Notes: generated by a model not told the origin, from the sequence alone. Positions 26,494-35,061 are shown, counted from the stretch's first letter. The stretch: 64,000 nt of DNA from Candidatus Bipolaricaulis sibiricus (GCA_004102645.1 CP034928.1:1170153-1234152), one strand, 5' to 3'. Made by a program: numbers and translations.

Positions 26494-26566
26494 CCCTGGG
26501 CCTTGGGAGATCGGCTGGGATCATCCCGGCGGTCAACCCGGTCTTGGCTGGCCGATTGTCCGATCA

Positions 26567-27814
26567 GTGCGCAACCCACAGGATCCAGTATCCTTGGCGG
26601 TCGTGCTGGCTACGTTCGTTCCGTTGTTCCTGGCCGTTGCCATTGCCATGATGGGGATGGGGATCATCTCCCCCATCATGCCCCTCTACGTGCGCTCGTT
26701 CGGCGCCGGAGGCCTGGGCGTGGGGATCGTGTTCGCCGCGTTCTCGGTCTCGCGGTTCGCCCTGGGCCCGGTGGTCGGCATGCTGTCCGACCGCATCGGG
26801 CGGAAGCGGCTCATCGTGTGGGGACTGGGGGCCTACGCCGTGGTGTCCGTGCTGTACGTCGTGGCCCAGAGCCTGTGGCAGATGGGCGTGTTCCGGCTCC
26901 TCCACGGGGTGGGCTCGATCATGGTCACCCCGATCGCCCAAGCCTACGTCGGCGACCTCACCCCCGTCGGCCGCGAAGGGCGGGTCACGAACATGTTCTA
27001 CGCCTCGATGTTCGCGGGGATGGCCCTGGGACCGTTGTTCGGCGGGTACCTCGTGGAGGGGTGGTCGTTCGAGGCACCGTTCTACGCCATGGGAATCCTG
27101 TCGCTCCTGGCGCTGATCGGGGTCGCATGGTGGGTCCCTGACGACGCCAAGGCCCGGGCGCCCGACGCGCCGCGGGTAAGGCCCAATCTGCGCCTGGCAC
27201 TACGCGCGCCGGCCGTGGTGGGGATCATCGTCTACTTCGCCAGCCGGGGCCTCTGGCGGCAGTCCTTCAACTCGTTCTGGCCGCTTCTCGCCGACCACTA
27301 CGGCCACAGCGAGGCCGCGATCGGCTTGGTCCTCACCGGCTACCTCGTGGGTGAAGGCCTGTTCCAAATCCCCTTCGGGTACCTTGCCGATCGGTTCCGC
27401 CGCCTGCCCCAGATCGCCGTGGGCGGGCTGGTGGCGCCGCTTCCGGTCTTCGTCGTTCCGTTCGTGCGCGATCTGTGGGGCGTGGTGGCGCTGTCCGTGT
27501 TCATGGGGATCGCCAGCGCGCTCGGGCGGGCGTCCGTCCTGGCGATCCGCACCGAGGTCGGCCGCTCCCACGGGATGGGAACGCTTGCCGGCATCCAGAA
27601 CTCGGCGTTCGCGGTGGGCCAGATGGCCGGGCCGATCGCGGCGGGGGCGGTGTTCGACCTGTTCGGGATGGCAGCGCCGATGTATCTCGGCGGGGCGCTG
27701 GGAGTCGGCGGGGCCGTCCTGTCGCTGGTCTTCCTCGCCGAGGGCGCCCCCACCTGGCGGCGTCGGTTCCGCGTCCCCCGGCGCCGCCGCGTGCGCATCG
27801 ACTCTGAGCCCTGA
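26567..27814 (+). CDS. Major facilitator superfamily transporter
   Basis: A 415-residue inner-membrane protein with about 12 hydrophobic segments. The MFS loop 2-3 signature is seen as GMLSDRIGRKRLIVWG and its second-half echo as GYLADRFRRLPQIAVG. No substrate can be assigned, although the order and PIMPLYVRSFGAG resemble drug-efflux-type members. The GTG used has no ribosome binding site. An in-frame GTG at 26603, 8 nt after a TATCCT box, would fit a leaderless start and remove 12 residues. The C-terminus is a basic tail. Confidence 0.88.
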   Translation: MRNPQDPVSLAVVLATFVPLFLAVAIAMMGMGIISPIMPLYVRSFGAGGLGVGIVFAAFSVSRFALGPVVGMLSDRIGRKRLIVWGLGAYAVVSVLYVVAQSLWQMGVFRLLHGVGSIMVTPIAQAYVGDLTPVGREGRVTNMFYASMFAGMALGPLFGGYLVEGWSFEAPFYAMGILSLLALIGVAWWVPDDAKARAPDAPRVRPNLRLALRAPAVVGIIVYFASRGLWRQSFNSFWPLLADHYGHSEAAIGLVLTGYLVGEGLFQIPFGYLADRFRRLPQIAVGGLVAPLPVFVVPFVRDLWGVVALSVFMGIASALGRASVLAIRTEVGRSHGMGTLAGIQNSAFAVGQMAGPIAAGAVFDLFGMAAPMYLGGALGVGGAVLSLVFLAEGAPTWRRRFRVPRRRRVRIDSEP

Positions 27815-27826
27815 ACCCTGTCAACC

Positions 27827-28624
27827 GTGCGAAATGACCCCTCACAGGAAAGGGACACCACGACACACCGGCGGGTGACGGCCGTTCTGTCCGAGCTGGC
27901 GTCCATGGGAAGCGAGGTGAGCCGGGCGGGGATGGCGCGGTACGGGATCAACGTTGAACAGGCGTTCGACGTGTCGGTCTACGAGCTCAGGAAGCTCGCC
28001 AAACGCCTCGGCACCGATCACGACCTCGCCCTCGCCCTATGGGAGACGGGAAACCACGAGGCACGGCTTCTCGCCGTGTTCGTGGACGACCCGGCCCAGG
28101 TCACCCCCGAGCAGATGGAAGCGTGGGCCGCGGACTTCGACTCGTGGGACGTCTGCGATCAGGCGACGACGAGCCTGTTCGACCTCACACCCCACGTCTG
28201 GGGCAAGACCGCCGAGTGGGTGCGCCGGGACGAGGAGTGGGTTAAGCGCGCCGGGTTCGCGCTCATGGCAGGACTCGCCGTCCACGACAAGGGCGCACCG
28301 GACGAGGCGTTCGTCGAACTCCTCCCCCTGATCGAGGATGGGGCGTTCGACCCCCGCCCGTACGTGAAGAAGGCCGCCAACTGGGCGCTGCGGAACATCG
28401 GCAAGCGGAACCGGGCCCTCCACGCGGCCGCGGTCGCCTGCGCCGAGCGGATCCGGGCCGACGCGAACCGACGCGCGGGAGGAGACCGCGGTGGGGACCC
28501 CGGGGCCCGCGCCGCGCGCTGGGTGGCCTCCGACGCCCTCCGCGAGCTCACGTCGGAGCGCGTCCTCAGTCGGTTCCGCGACAAGGAAGCCAAGCCCTAC
28601 CCTCGTTCCACCCGCCCCCGGTAG
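27827..28624 (+). CDS. AlkD-like DNA alkylation repair family protein
   Basis: About 265 residues of helical HEAT-like repeats. VYELRKLAKRLGTDHDLALALWETGNHEARLLA opens the repeat region, DFDSWDVCDQATTSLF follows, and VKKAANWALRNIGKRN is the family's late motif. Members include the AlkD glycosylase that removes bulky alkylated bases, although many relatives have no known activity. The start is uncertain: the GTG used has no ribosome binding site, and a GTG at 27875 would trim 16 residues of low-complexity sequence. It follows the MFS gene by 12 nt and precedes a convergent kinase-like gene. Confidence 0.82.
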   Translation: MRNDPSQERDTTTHRRVTAVLSELASMGSEVSRAGMARYGINVEQAFDVSVYELRKLAKRLGTDHDLALALWETGNHEARLLAVFVDDPAQVTPEQMEAWAADFDSWDVCDQATTSLFDLTPHVWGKTAEWVRRDEEWVKRAGFALMAGLAVHDKGAPDEAFVELLPLIEDGAFDPRPYVKKAANWALRNIGKRNRALHAAAVACAERIRADANRRAGGDRGGDPGARAARWVASDALRELTSERVLSRFRDKEAKPYPRSTRPR

Positions 28625-28641
28625 GCAGAGGATCGGTGGGC

Positions 28642-28658
28642 TCGGGCTTCAGGCCCGA
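28642..28658. terminator. Short hairpin between convergent genes
   Basis: TCGGGC pairs with GCCCGA across a 5-nt loop in the gap between the AlkD-like and P-loop genes. It is small and lacks a T-run, so a bidirectional terminator role is only suggestive. Confidence 0.3.
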
Positions 28659-28700
28659 CGGCCCCCGAACGGCCGAGGCCGCCGCAGACAGGCTGCGACG

Positions 28701-29291
28701 CTACGCCGTCCGATCTCGCGAGGGACTCGGGCCGACAAGCGCGGTCAGCCCGTCGAGCCAGCGGCGGGTCTCCACGGGAGAGCGGAGGCGGATCACCCTG
28801 AGGTGGGCGTGCTCGGGGCGGCCGAGGAGTGCCGGGTACTCCCGCTTGCGCCATCGATGCGTCCGAACCGCCCACAGCAGGATCGACTCGCGGGAGAAGA
28901 ACGACATCCGCAGCGACTCGCGGTTCCCGTTCCACAGCTCCTCCCGCCGGAGAGCGCGGCGCAGCGTGCGCTTCAAGAGCTGGCCGAACACGCGCCGGAA
29001 CGGGTAGTCGAGCCACACCACCGTGTCCGCCCGTCCCCACACGAGATCGCGCACCTCACTCCGGTTCCCGTCCACCACCCACGCTGGGCCGCGCGTCCGC
29101 TCGTCCACGAGCTCCTGCAGCTCAGCCAGGGGGCGGTTCGTCCACGCGGGGAGCCACGCCAGCGCGTCGAGCTCGACGAACGGGATCCCCAACCGATCGG
29201 CGATCGCCCGCCCGACGGTCGTCTTCCCCGAGCCGCTCGTCCCGACCACGTTGATCCGCTGCCCGGGCATCGGGGATAGGTCGCTCTTCAT
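28701..29291 (-). CDS. Small P-loop kinase, adenylate-kinase/FlaR-like
   Basis: A 196-residue ATP-binding protein. Walker A is VVGTSGSGKTTVG near residues 15-24. ELDALAWLPAWTNRP follows, then WVVDGN and a lid-like basic region (FGQLLKRTLRRALRREELWNGNRESL). This layout is that of the 'DNA topology modulation protein FlaR'-type AAA_18 kinases, whose substrate is unknown. I start it at the ATG before KSDLSPMPGQ; the next ATG 21 nt downstream is possible. Its 5' end lies 66 bp from an insertion sequence, so its promoter region may have been changed by the insertion. Confidence 0.8.
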   Translation of the reverse strand: MKSDLSPMPGQRINVVGTSGSGKTTVGRAIADRLGIPFVELDALAWLPAWTNRPLAELQELVDERTRGPAWVVDGNRSEVRDLVWGRADTVVWLDYPFRRVFGQLLKRTLRRALRREELWNGNRESLRMSFFSRESILLWAVRTHRWRKREYPALLGRPEHAHLRVIRLRSPVETRRWLDGLTALVGPSPSRDRTA

Positions 29292-29349
29292 CCCGCCGTC
29301 TTCCATCTCCCTGGAGGGGGCAGCGCCTATGGTTGCCGCCCTCAACGCA

Positions 29350-29357
29350 GCCTAGAA
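29350..29357. repeat. 8-bp target-site duplication, left copy
   Basis: GCCTAGAA directly abuts the left end of the insertion sequence and is repeated exactly at 30495-30502 on the right. The site is centred on CTAG. Confidence 0.8.
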
Positions 29358-30494
29358 TGTTCGGTTTCACAGTAGTGTTGACAGGTGGAGGTACACGGAG
29401 GGGGTAGCAGGAGCGAGGGTCACCGTGGCAAGCTCACCAGGGATCCGACAAGAAACCTGGGAGGTGGCCCGATGACCCTCGAGGACAAGGTACACGGTTT
29501 TCGGCTCCATGCACTCCGCCGAGCGGAGGAGCTGGGCAACGTGAGCGCGGCGTGTCGAGAACTCGACATCTCGCGCACGGTGTTCTACCGGTGGAAGAAG
29601 CGCCTCCGGGCGTACGGGGCGGATGCTCTTCATCCCCGACGAACGTCCGCTCGTCCCGGACGACCACCGCTGCTGGGGCCCGTGGAGGAGCGTGCGATCG
29701 TAGCGACGGCGCTGGCGTGGCCGACGTGGGGACCGAACCGGGTGTCCTTGCAGCTTGCACGACAAGGGGTCCACGTCTCCCCAAGCACGGTGTGGCGGGC
29801 GTTGCGGCGGATGGGGCTGGGACGTCGTGAGGCGCGGCTCCTGGCCGTGGAGGGGCATGTAGCGAAGACCGCGGGGCTCCTCACCGAGCGCACGCGACGG
29901 AACCTCCGGCGGACCCGGCACGTAGCTGTCGACGAACCCGGGGAGCTGGTGTGCCTGGACACGTTCTTCATCGGCAAGCTCAAGGGCGTGGGGCAGATGT
30001 GGCAGATCACGGCGTGCGATGCGGCGAGCTCCTACGCCTGGGCGAAGGTGATCCCGGCCCGCAACGCGGTGGAGGCCGCACGGTTCCTGGCTGAGGTGCT
30101 CGTTCCCCAGTTCGCCAAGGCGGGGTGGAAGCTCCGCCGTGTGCTCACAGACCGGGGGAGCGAGTTCAAGGGCGAGTTCGACCAAGCCTGCCGGGACCTG
30201 AGGATCACCCACTCGCGGACGAAGCCTCGGCACGCCTGGACGAACGGGTTCGTGGAGCGACTACAGGGGACAATCCTCCACGAGCACTGGCGGGTGGCGT
30301 TCCGACGAAGGTACTTCACCCGCGCTCACCAACTGCAGCTGTCCCTTGCAGGGTTCCTGCGGTTCTACACGAGGAGCGACCGCACCACGGGTACCGGACC
30401 CAGGGACGCACTCCGGCCGAGGTGTTCTGGGGAGCGGCGGCTCACGCGTCAGACAAGGAGGCCTAACGTGTCAACAGCATTGCGGTACTGGACA
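29358..30494 (+). mobile_element. Insertion sequence, IS481/IS3-like DDE type, 1137 bp
   Basis: The ends are 28-bp imperfect inverted repeats. The left end reads TGTTCGGTTTCACAGTAGTG then TTGACAGG. The right end, inverted, reads TGTCCAGTACCGCAATGCTG then TTGACACG. They share TG at the tips and an inner TGTTGACA. An exact 8-bp direct repeat flanks it. One transposase gene fills the element. A second, decayed copy with matching ends lies at 34145-34996. The element sits immediately after the stop codon of the PNPOx-like gene, leaving that gene intact. Confidence 0.88.
29472..30466 (+). pseudogene. IS transposase (DDE integrase core), frameshifted near the end
   Basis: The ATG follows GGGAGGTGG. 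A helix-turn-helix (AACRELDISRTVFYRWKKRL, about 26-46) precedes the integrase core with catalytic Asp163 (CLDTFFIG), Asp227 (LTDRGSEF) and Glu262 (NGFVERLQ), a D-E spacing of 35 as in IS3/IS481 families. After FLRFY the frame should continue as NEERPHHGYRTQGRTPAEVF but moves to another frame because one base is missing around 30368-30370. Restored, the protein ends at 30466 and has about 331 residues. All catalytic residues lie before the shift, but loss of the C-terminus may inactivate it. Confidence 0.85.
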
Positions 30495-30502
30495 GCCTAG
30501 AA
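30495..30502. repeat. 8-bp target-site duplication, right copy
   Basis: An exact copy of GCCTAGAA at the right boundary of the insertion sequence. It contains the TAG stop of the PNPOx-like gene on the minus strand. Confidence 0.8.
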
Positions 30503-30916
30503 CTCCGCGACCTCCATCGGGGCCGCCCCCTGCGCGGCGCGCCACACGATCGAGGTCCCCTTGGCGAGGCGGAACAGGGAGAGAACGTCGTACCCGAACT
30601 GCTCCACGACCGGCTGGAGGAACGTGAACACGTCGTTCACGATCCGCTTCTTGAGGTCGAGGTCGTCGAGGTGCTCCATCTCCCCCCGCACGCGGACCTG
30701 AACGCCGGTCTTCGGGTCCCAGTAGGCAAGCTCGACCGATGGGTTCGCCACGAGCTGTCGGTGGACGTCCTTGTTCACACCGGTGCAGAACGTGAGCCCC
30801 ACGGGCTCGATGAGCGCGGTGTGCATCGCGCGCACGCGCGGCTCACCGCCGTCCACGGTGGCCATGAACGACGCGGGGTGAGCCTTCACGAACTCCAGAA
30901 CTTGGTCGCGGGTCAT
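30497..30916 (-). CDS. Pyridoxamine 5'-phosphate oxidase-family flavin-binding protein
   Basis: A 139-residue split-barrel protein. FVKAHPASFMATVDGGEPRVRAM is the opening strand-turn of the PNPOx-like family, followed by LTFCTGVNKDVHRQLVANPSVELAYWDPKTG. Members bind FMN (or sometimes heme or F420) and act as small oxidoreductases. The ATG has AGGATGG just upstream; longer upstream sequence in frame is not protein-like. The insertion sequence is joined at its stop codon. It may form an operon with the membrane protein and hydrolase upstream, after an 85-nt gap. Confidence 0.88.
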   Translation of the reverse strand: MTRDQVLEFVKAHPASFMATVDGGEPRVRAMHTALIEPVGLTFCTGVNKDVHRQLVANPSVELAYWDPKTGVQVRVRGEMEHLDDLDLKKRIVNDVFTFLQPVVEQFGYDVLSLFRLAKGTSIVWRAAQGAAPMEVAEF

Positions 30917-31001
30917 ACGCCATCCTACAGGCCAACCCAGCCAGGCACAACGAGGCCACCCAAGCCGCTGCTCCCCGGTCAAACACAGGCCGATTGCGCG
31001 T

Positions 31002-31604
31002 CTACCTCGCGACCTGGGCCTGTCCGGCTCGCCCCCTCCGCTCCGCCCGGAGCATGAGGAGCAAAAGGAAGCCCGTGCAAACGATCGCCCGCACCGCGTA
31101 CACCGTGGCCAGCACGCCCTGGCTCGACAGGAGCGAGAAGGCGGGCGCAACCATGAGGCCGATCCACATCGTGAACGACTCGGTGTTCCGCTCCGCCCGC
31201 CACAGCCGCCGCACGACTGGAAAGTAGGCGATCACGAGGATCGCCTGAATCGCGCTGTGCGCGACCACGTGCTCTCGGGTGACCGCCCACGCGATCACGA
31301 TCGCCGTGACCGCGGCCAGGCACCCCACGTCGAACCGGGTGAACCGCGTGCTCCGGTCGCCGTACAGCGCGATCCACACCGCCACGGTCCCCACGAGCAG
31401 GATGTCGGCCGTGTTGAGGATGTTGTCGAGCGGGCTGTAGCGGCCCTCGCCGAGGTAGGCGAGGAGGCTCCCCACGGTGGCGACGGTGAAGAACACCCAC
31501 ATCGCGAGTGCGGGGCTGATCCGACCCCGCCGGATGAGCCAGCAGTAGCGGACGCCGATTACGAGGTTGATCGCGCACACGGCGACGATGGAAAGCGTTC
31601 TCAT
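31002..31604 (-). CDS. Polytopic membrane protein, unknown
   Basis: A 200-residue protein with six or seven hydrophobic helices (for example LSIVAVCAINLVIGVRYCWL at the start, ALAMWVFFTVATVGSLLAYL and FDVGCLAAVTAIVIAWAVT). No transporter or enzyme motif is visible; His residues occur in TREHVVAHSA. It starts 18 nt after the stop of the exported hydrolase and lacks a clear ribosome binding site, so coupling is likely. The family is not recognised. Confidence 0.75.
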   Translation of the reverse strand: MRTLSIVAVCAINLVIGVRYCWLIRRGRISPALAMWVFFTVATVGSLLAYLGEGRYSPLDNILNTADILLVGTVAVWIALYGDRSTRFTRFDVGCLAAVTAIVIAWAVTREHVVAHSAIQAILVIAYFPVVRRLWRAERNTESFTMWIGLMVAPAFSLLSSQGVLATVYAVRAIVCTGFLLLLMLRAERRGRAGQAQVAR

Positions 31605-31622
31605 CGGACCGGCCTGCGCACT

Positions 31623-32657
31623 CTACCGCCGACCTTCGTACGTCGTGTGCGGGTCGGCGTCGAGCCAGCGGACGAAGTGGCCCCACGCGGCGGCGTCGCC
31701 ATAGAGGTGGAACGCGAGCCACGGAAGGAGGTACGCCACGGTAAGCGCGTTCTGCAGCTCCGGCCCCAGCGCGGGACCCCGCGGGCCGAGGAGCGGCAGC
31801 CCGGCCGTGCACGCGGCTCTCTCGGCGGCGGCGCAGATCCCCTGGCCCGGCCCGCGGGCGTCGGAGAACCCGCAGTGGTCGCCTTGGAGGACGGTCACGC
31901 GGTAGCTCGGGGAGGGGAGGTTTGAGTAGATCGCCCCGCTGTGGGCCCACGCCGGGGTGACGCAGTCCTCGCCGGCGTCGAGGATCAAGACAGGGGCGCA
32001 CACGTCCCGCGCCGCAACGGTCGGGCTCGTCCCGACGACCGGGGTGAGGAGGAGGTTCCCGAGCGGTGCCAGCGCGACCACGGTCGTCACACCGTCGCTG
32101 TGCGACGCGGCAACGAGGGCGGCCGCGCCACCGGTGGAGTGGCCGACCAGCGCCGTCTCATCGGCAATCCGGCCGAAGTAGCGGCTCGCCGGAACGCCCG
32201 CCAGGGCCCGCATCGCCGCCGCCACGAACAGGAGGTCCCGGGCGTAGGCGTCGATCCCGATCACCGGGCTCGCCGACAGCCTGTCGGGAAGGGCAAGGAT
32301 GTACCCGTGCGGAACGAGGGCCTCCCAGATGTAGGCGTAGTCAGCGAACGACTGCTGGTAGCCGTGCCCGAACACGATGAGCGGGAAGGCGCCGTCGGCC
32401 ACGGCTCCATCCGGGGAGCCCGGGTAGCGGACCTCGACGGGCAGCCCCGCGCGCCCGTACGGTGAGCCGTCGAACACGATCCGCTCCGCCTGCACGGAAC
32501 ACGTGCCGCCCTGGCAGAGTCCCGCGTCCGCCCGCGGGTTCGAGCCAAGCTCCGCCCCCCCCACCACGGCCACCGGACCCAGAACGAGGCACCCCGAAAG
32601 CAGCGCCCGCCCGAGCGAGGACAGGAACCGTGTCCGAGGCGATCGCAGTTCTCCCAT
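31623..32657 (-). CDS. Exported alpha/beta hydrolase, chlorophyllase/PETase-like
   Basis: A 344-residue protein with an N-terminal signal (hydrophobic SLGRALLSGCLVLGPVAVVGG). The fold is seen as PLIVFGHGYQQSFADYAYI (oxyanion region), the nucleophile elbow GHSTGGAAAL (Ser in GxSxG), an Asp in LILDAGEDCVTPA and a His in LQGDHCGFSD, a complete Ser-Asp-His triad in order. Two late cysteines (CAAAERAAC) may form a disulfide, as in secreted esterases. The substrate is probably an ester, but unknown. A TACGAT box lies 8 nt before the ATG. Confidence 0.88.
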   Translation of the reverse strand: MGELRSPRTRFLSSLGRALLSGCLVLGPVAVVGGAELGSNPRADAGLCQGGTCSVQAERIVFDGSPYGRAGLPVEVRYPGSPDGAVADGAFPLIVFGHGYQQSFADYAYIWEALVPHGYILALPDRLSASPVIGIDAYARDLLFVAAAMRALAGVPASRYFGRIADETALVGHSTGGAAALVAASHSDGVTTVVALAPLGNLLLTPVVGTSPTVAARDVCAPVLILDAGEDCVTPAWAHSGAIYSNLPSPSYRVTVLQGDHCGFSDARGPGQGICAAAERAACTAGLPLLGPRGPALGPELQNALTVAYLLPWLAFHLYGDAAAWGHFVRWLDADPHTTYEGRR

Positions 32658-33130
32658 GCTTGACGATCGTACACCGGCCTGGCCTGCCCTGCCCGGCTGC
32701 AGCGTGCCAGGCCCGCGGGGTAGACGTGGCCGCCCCTCCGGAGCGCGTCGGCGTCCCCCTCACTGTGCCCTCTACCCTCAGTGGGGGAGAGGAGAAAGAG
32801 AGGGAGGCGCCGGCCGCGGGGAGACCGCCCATTAGAGGTTGGCTTCGCCCGATCCGAGCGGGGCGACCGGCGTTCTCCCGCGAGCCGCTGCTGCCGACCC
32901 CGTCCTCGAACACTCGGCGCCCTCGGCTCATCGTGCCCACGGACCTGGAACTAGGAACAGAATCCACTGCGCTCCTCGCTTCGTTGCTGCCAAGCTCTCC
33001 CAGAACGAGCGCCATCGTCGCGCCTGAGCCCAGTGGCCATCTCCTCGTGCACCAGGGGGGAGTGCCTTTTCAGTCCGCGTGCTCCCAGCTATACTCGTTT
33101 CCCCTAGCTTCTACCGTAAGGAGGTGGGCC
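32658..33130. other. Divergent intergenic region
   Basis: About 470 nt between the exported hydrolase and an exported unknown on the other strand. Apart from the promoter at 33068-33095 and an AAGGAGG just before 33131, I see only GC-rich sequence with no credible reading frame. Confidence 0.5.
33068..33095 (+). promoter_or_regulatory. Promoter of exported protein at 33131
   Basis: TTTCAG and TATACT are separated by 16 bp, with the predicted start near 33102 and a leader of about 29 nt carrying AAGGAGG. The -10 box is strong and the -35 box is weak. Confidence 0.45.
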
Positions 33131-34069
33131 ATGCGCTGGGGATGGACGATCGGGGTGGCGCTTGTGGCAGTGGTTGGGGCCGGAACACCGGGGGACATCT
33201 ACCAATGGACGTACGACCAACTGGCCCTCGGCCCAGGGTGGACGGGTCACGTGTTCGCCAACCGCACGGGCGGAGACGTGCTGGGGTTGGAGCTGCTTTT
33301 CATGGACCCAGGACAGGCTCAGGTGCTGGTGGTGGGCGGGCGGTTGACGCGGGACGACGGAGGGGTTGCGGGAGTCCGATTCGCGGGCCGGATTGTCCCC
33401 GGAGGTGTGGTCACCGTGGCCCTGCCCACAGACACCATGCCTCATCAGGCTCTGTGGATCACCTCGGCAGGGCTGGTTCCGATTGACCTCGACCTCCCCA
33501 TCCCGCGGCTCAGCGTCGAGGAGATCTGGCCCGAGCTGATCATTTCCACCGCAGGAGAAGATGGACAGGACGACGGCACTGACGAGTTCTGGGGATCAAA
33601 GGAGCTATCCCCAGGATGGGACGAAGGCTCCGACGAGGGAGGCGAGCTCAGCAAGGGCGGCGGGGTGACCGTGCTCGGGTTCAGCTGGCCCCACGATCTC
33701 GACCCAGAGCTCCTGCGGGATTGGCAAGGCTACGTCTGGCTCGTCCGCCTCGACGGCCGGCGCTCGTTCAGCCCTCTGGGCGAGGAGATCATCTCCTGGA
33801 AGTGGTTCTGGGAGGATGGCCTCGGTCAGCAGGGCCCGGTCGTCGTCCGCGGGTTTGCCTCCCCCGGCGCCTACCGAGTGCGGCTCGTGGTCACCGACGG
33901 TGCGGGCCGGGAACAGATTCTGACCCGGTTTGTGGAGGCGCGGGACTGGGCGGCAATCGCAGAGGTCCTGGGGGACCACGGCACCACCACGCCCGTCGTC
34001 AAGGAACCGCCCCCAGGTATTCCGGAGGCCCAGGAGGAGCGGACGAAGGACCCAAAAACCCTGAACTGA
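33131..34069 (+). CDS. Exported protein of unknown function, acidic linker
   Basis: A 312-residue protein starting after AAGGAGG. Signal peptide about 1-18 (IGVALVAVVGAGTP). A beta-rich N-terminal part (GHVFANRTGGDVLGLELLFM, VAGVRFAGRIVPGGVVTVAL) is followed by a very acidic linker at about 140-175 (repeated ED/DEG residues) and a PKD-like C-terminal domain (ISWKWFWEDGLG, PGAYRVRLVVTDGAGRE). It shares the theme of PKD-type exported proteins with the gene at the left edge. Function unknown. It ends 75 nt before a decayed insertion sequence. Confidence 0.75.
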   Translation: MRWGWTIGVALVAVVGAGTPGDIYQWTYDQLALGPGWTGHVFANRTGGDVLGLELLFMDPGQAQVLVVGGRLTRDDGGVAGVRFAGRIVPGGVVTVALPTDTMPHQALWITSAGLVPIDLDLPIPRLSVEEIWPELIISTAGEDGQDDGTDEFWGSKELSPGWDEGSDEGGELSKGGGVTVLGFSWPHDLDPELLRDWQGYVWLVRLDGRRSFSPLGEEIISWKWFWEDGLGQQGPVVVRGFASPGAYRVRLVVTDGAGREQILTRFVEARDWAAIAEVLGDHGTTTPVVKEPPPGIPEAQEERTKDPKTLN

Positions 34070-34123
34070 AACGAGCTGCCGGGCAGGCGCGGGGAGTGAG
34101 CGGAGGGACATCGACCCTGTAGG

Positions 34124-34139
34124 GCCTCCCCGTGGAGGC
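34124..34139 (+). terminator. Hairpin after the exported protein
   Basis: GCCTCC pairs with GGAGGC around a CCGT loop between the exported-protein gene and the insertion-sequence relic. There is no T-run, so the assignment is weak. Confidence 0.35.
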
Positions 34140-34144
34140 TGGCC

Positions 34145-34996
34145 TGCCCAGTACTGCAACGGTGTTCACACGTCAGGCCTCCTGAGCTGACGCGTGAGCC
34201 GCGATGCCCCAGGACAGCTGCGCCGAGGGCGGCCCCCCTGGGTCTGGCACCCGGGGTGTGGCCGCTCCTCGTTGCCGGACGGCAGGAGCCCCGCAAGTCA
34301 CGTCTGGAGCTGGCGCGCGGGTGAAACGCCTCCGTCAGAACGCCCCCCGCCCGTGCTTGTGGAGGATCGTCCCCTCGGAGCCGCTCCACGAACCCGTTCG
34401 TCCGTGCGTGCCGCGGGTTCGTCAGCCAGTGGGTGATCCCGGGGTCCGATGCGCTTCGTCGAACCCGCCCTTGTACGGGCCTCCCCGATCCGTGAGCACA
34501 CGGCGGAGCTTCCACCCCGCCTGGGCGAACACAGGGACAAGGACATCGGTGAGGAGGCGTGCCGTTGCCTCGGCGTTGCGGCTGGGATCACCTTCGCCCA
34601 GGCGTAAGAGCTCCCTGCATCGCACGCCGTGATCTGCCCCACGCACGTGAGGTTGCCGATGCAGAACGTCTCCTGACACACCAGCTCCGCGAGTTCGTCG
34701 GCGGTAACATGCCGGGCCCGCCGGAGCGCCCCGCGGCGCCTGCCCCACCGTGCCCGGGAAGACGTGGATGCCCCGGCGGGCAAGCGGTACGGACACCGGG
34801 TTCGGTCCCCGCGTGGGCCCGTTCCTCCGCCCGGCGGAGCGGCATGGAGCCCAAACCGTGTACCTTGTCCTCGAGAGTCAGCGGGCCACCTCCCAGAGTT
34901 TCTTGTCGAATCCCTGGTGAGCCTGCCCCGCTGGACCTCGCCTCTGCTCCCCCCTCCCCACACCTCCACCTGTCAGCACTACTCTGAAACCGAACA
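34145..34996 (-). mobile_element. Decayed second copy of the insertion sequence, 852 bp
   Basis: The ends match the intact element: minus-strand TGTTCGGTTTCAGAGTAGTG at 34996 and, at the other boundary, plus-strand TGCCCAGTACTGCAACGGTG. The flanks GGCTGGCC (left) and GGCTAGGCC (right) look like a target duplication that has since lost or gained one A. It is about 285 bp shorter than the intact copy. It is in the opposite orientation to that copy. Confidence 0.85.
34170..34890 (-). pseudogene. Degenerate IS transposase
   Basis: Segments of the transposase at 29472 can be followed in three different frames: a helix-turn-helix remnant is largely deleted, then ITACDAGSSYAWAKVIP, KLRRVLTDRG, and NGFVERLRGDDPP near the end. 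Multiple frameshifts and deletions mean no functional protein. The first catalytic Asp region reads VCQETFCIG, so that Asp is also lost. Confidence 0.8.
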
Positions 34997-35031
34997 GGCT
35001 AGGCCAGGGCGGGCGCTACAATCAGGGGGCG

Positions 35032-35061
35032 ATGGCTCGCCCCAGAGAGAGGATCCTGTGA
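35032..35061 (+). CDS. Possible nine-codon leader ORF coupled to the lyase gene
   Basis: An ATG 9 nt after a TACAAT box opens a frame encoding MARPRERIL that stops at TGA, overlapping the GTG start of the lyase as GTGA. It could be a short leader peptide that couples translation. Alternatively, it could be the true N-terminus of the lyase separated by an indel. The promoter box lies just outside the insertion-sequence relic. Confidence 0.3.
   Translation: MARPRERIL

Noticed and set aside
32462-33130. Upstream extension of the exported protein at 33131
   Set aside because: The in-frame extension overlaps the divergent hydrolase, lacks a signal peptide at its start, and the ATG at 33131 has AAGGAGG and a signal peptide.
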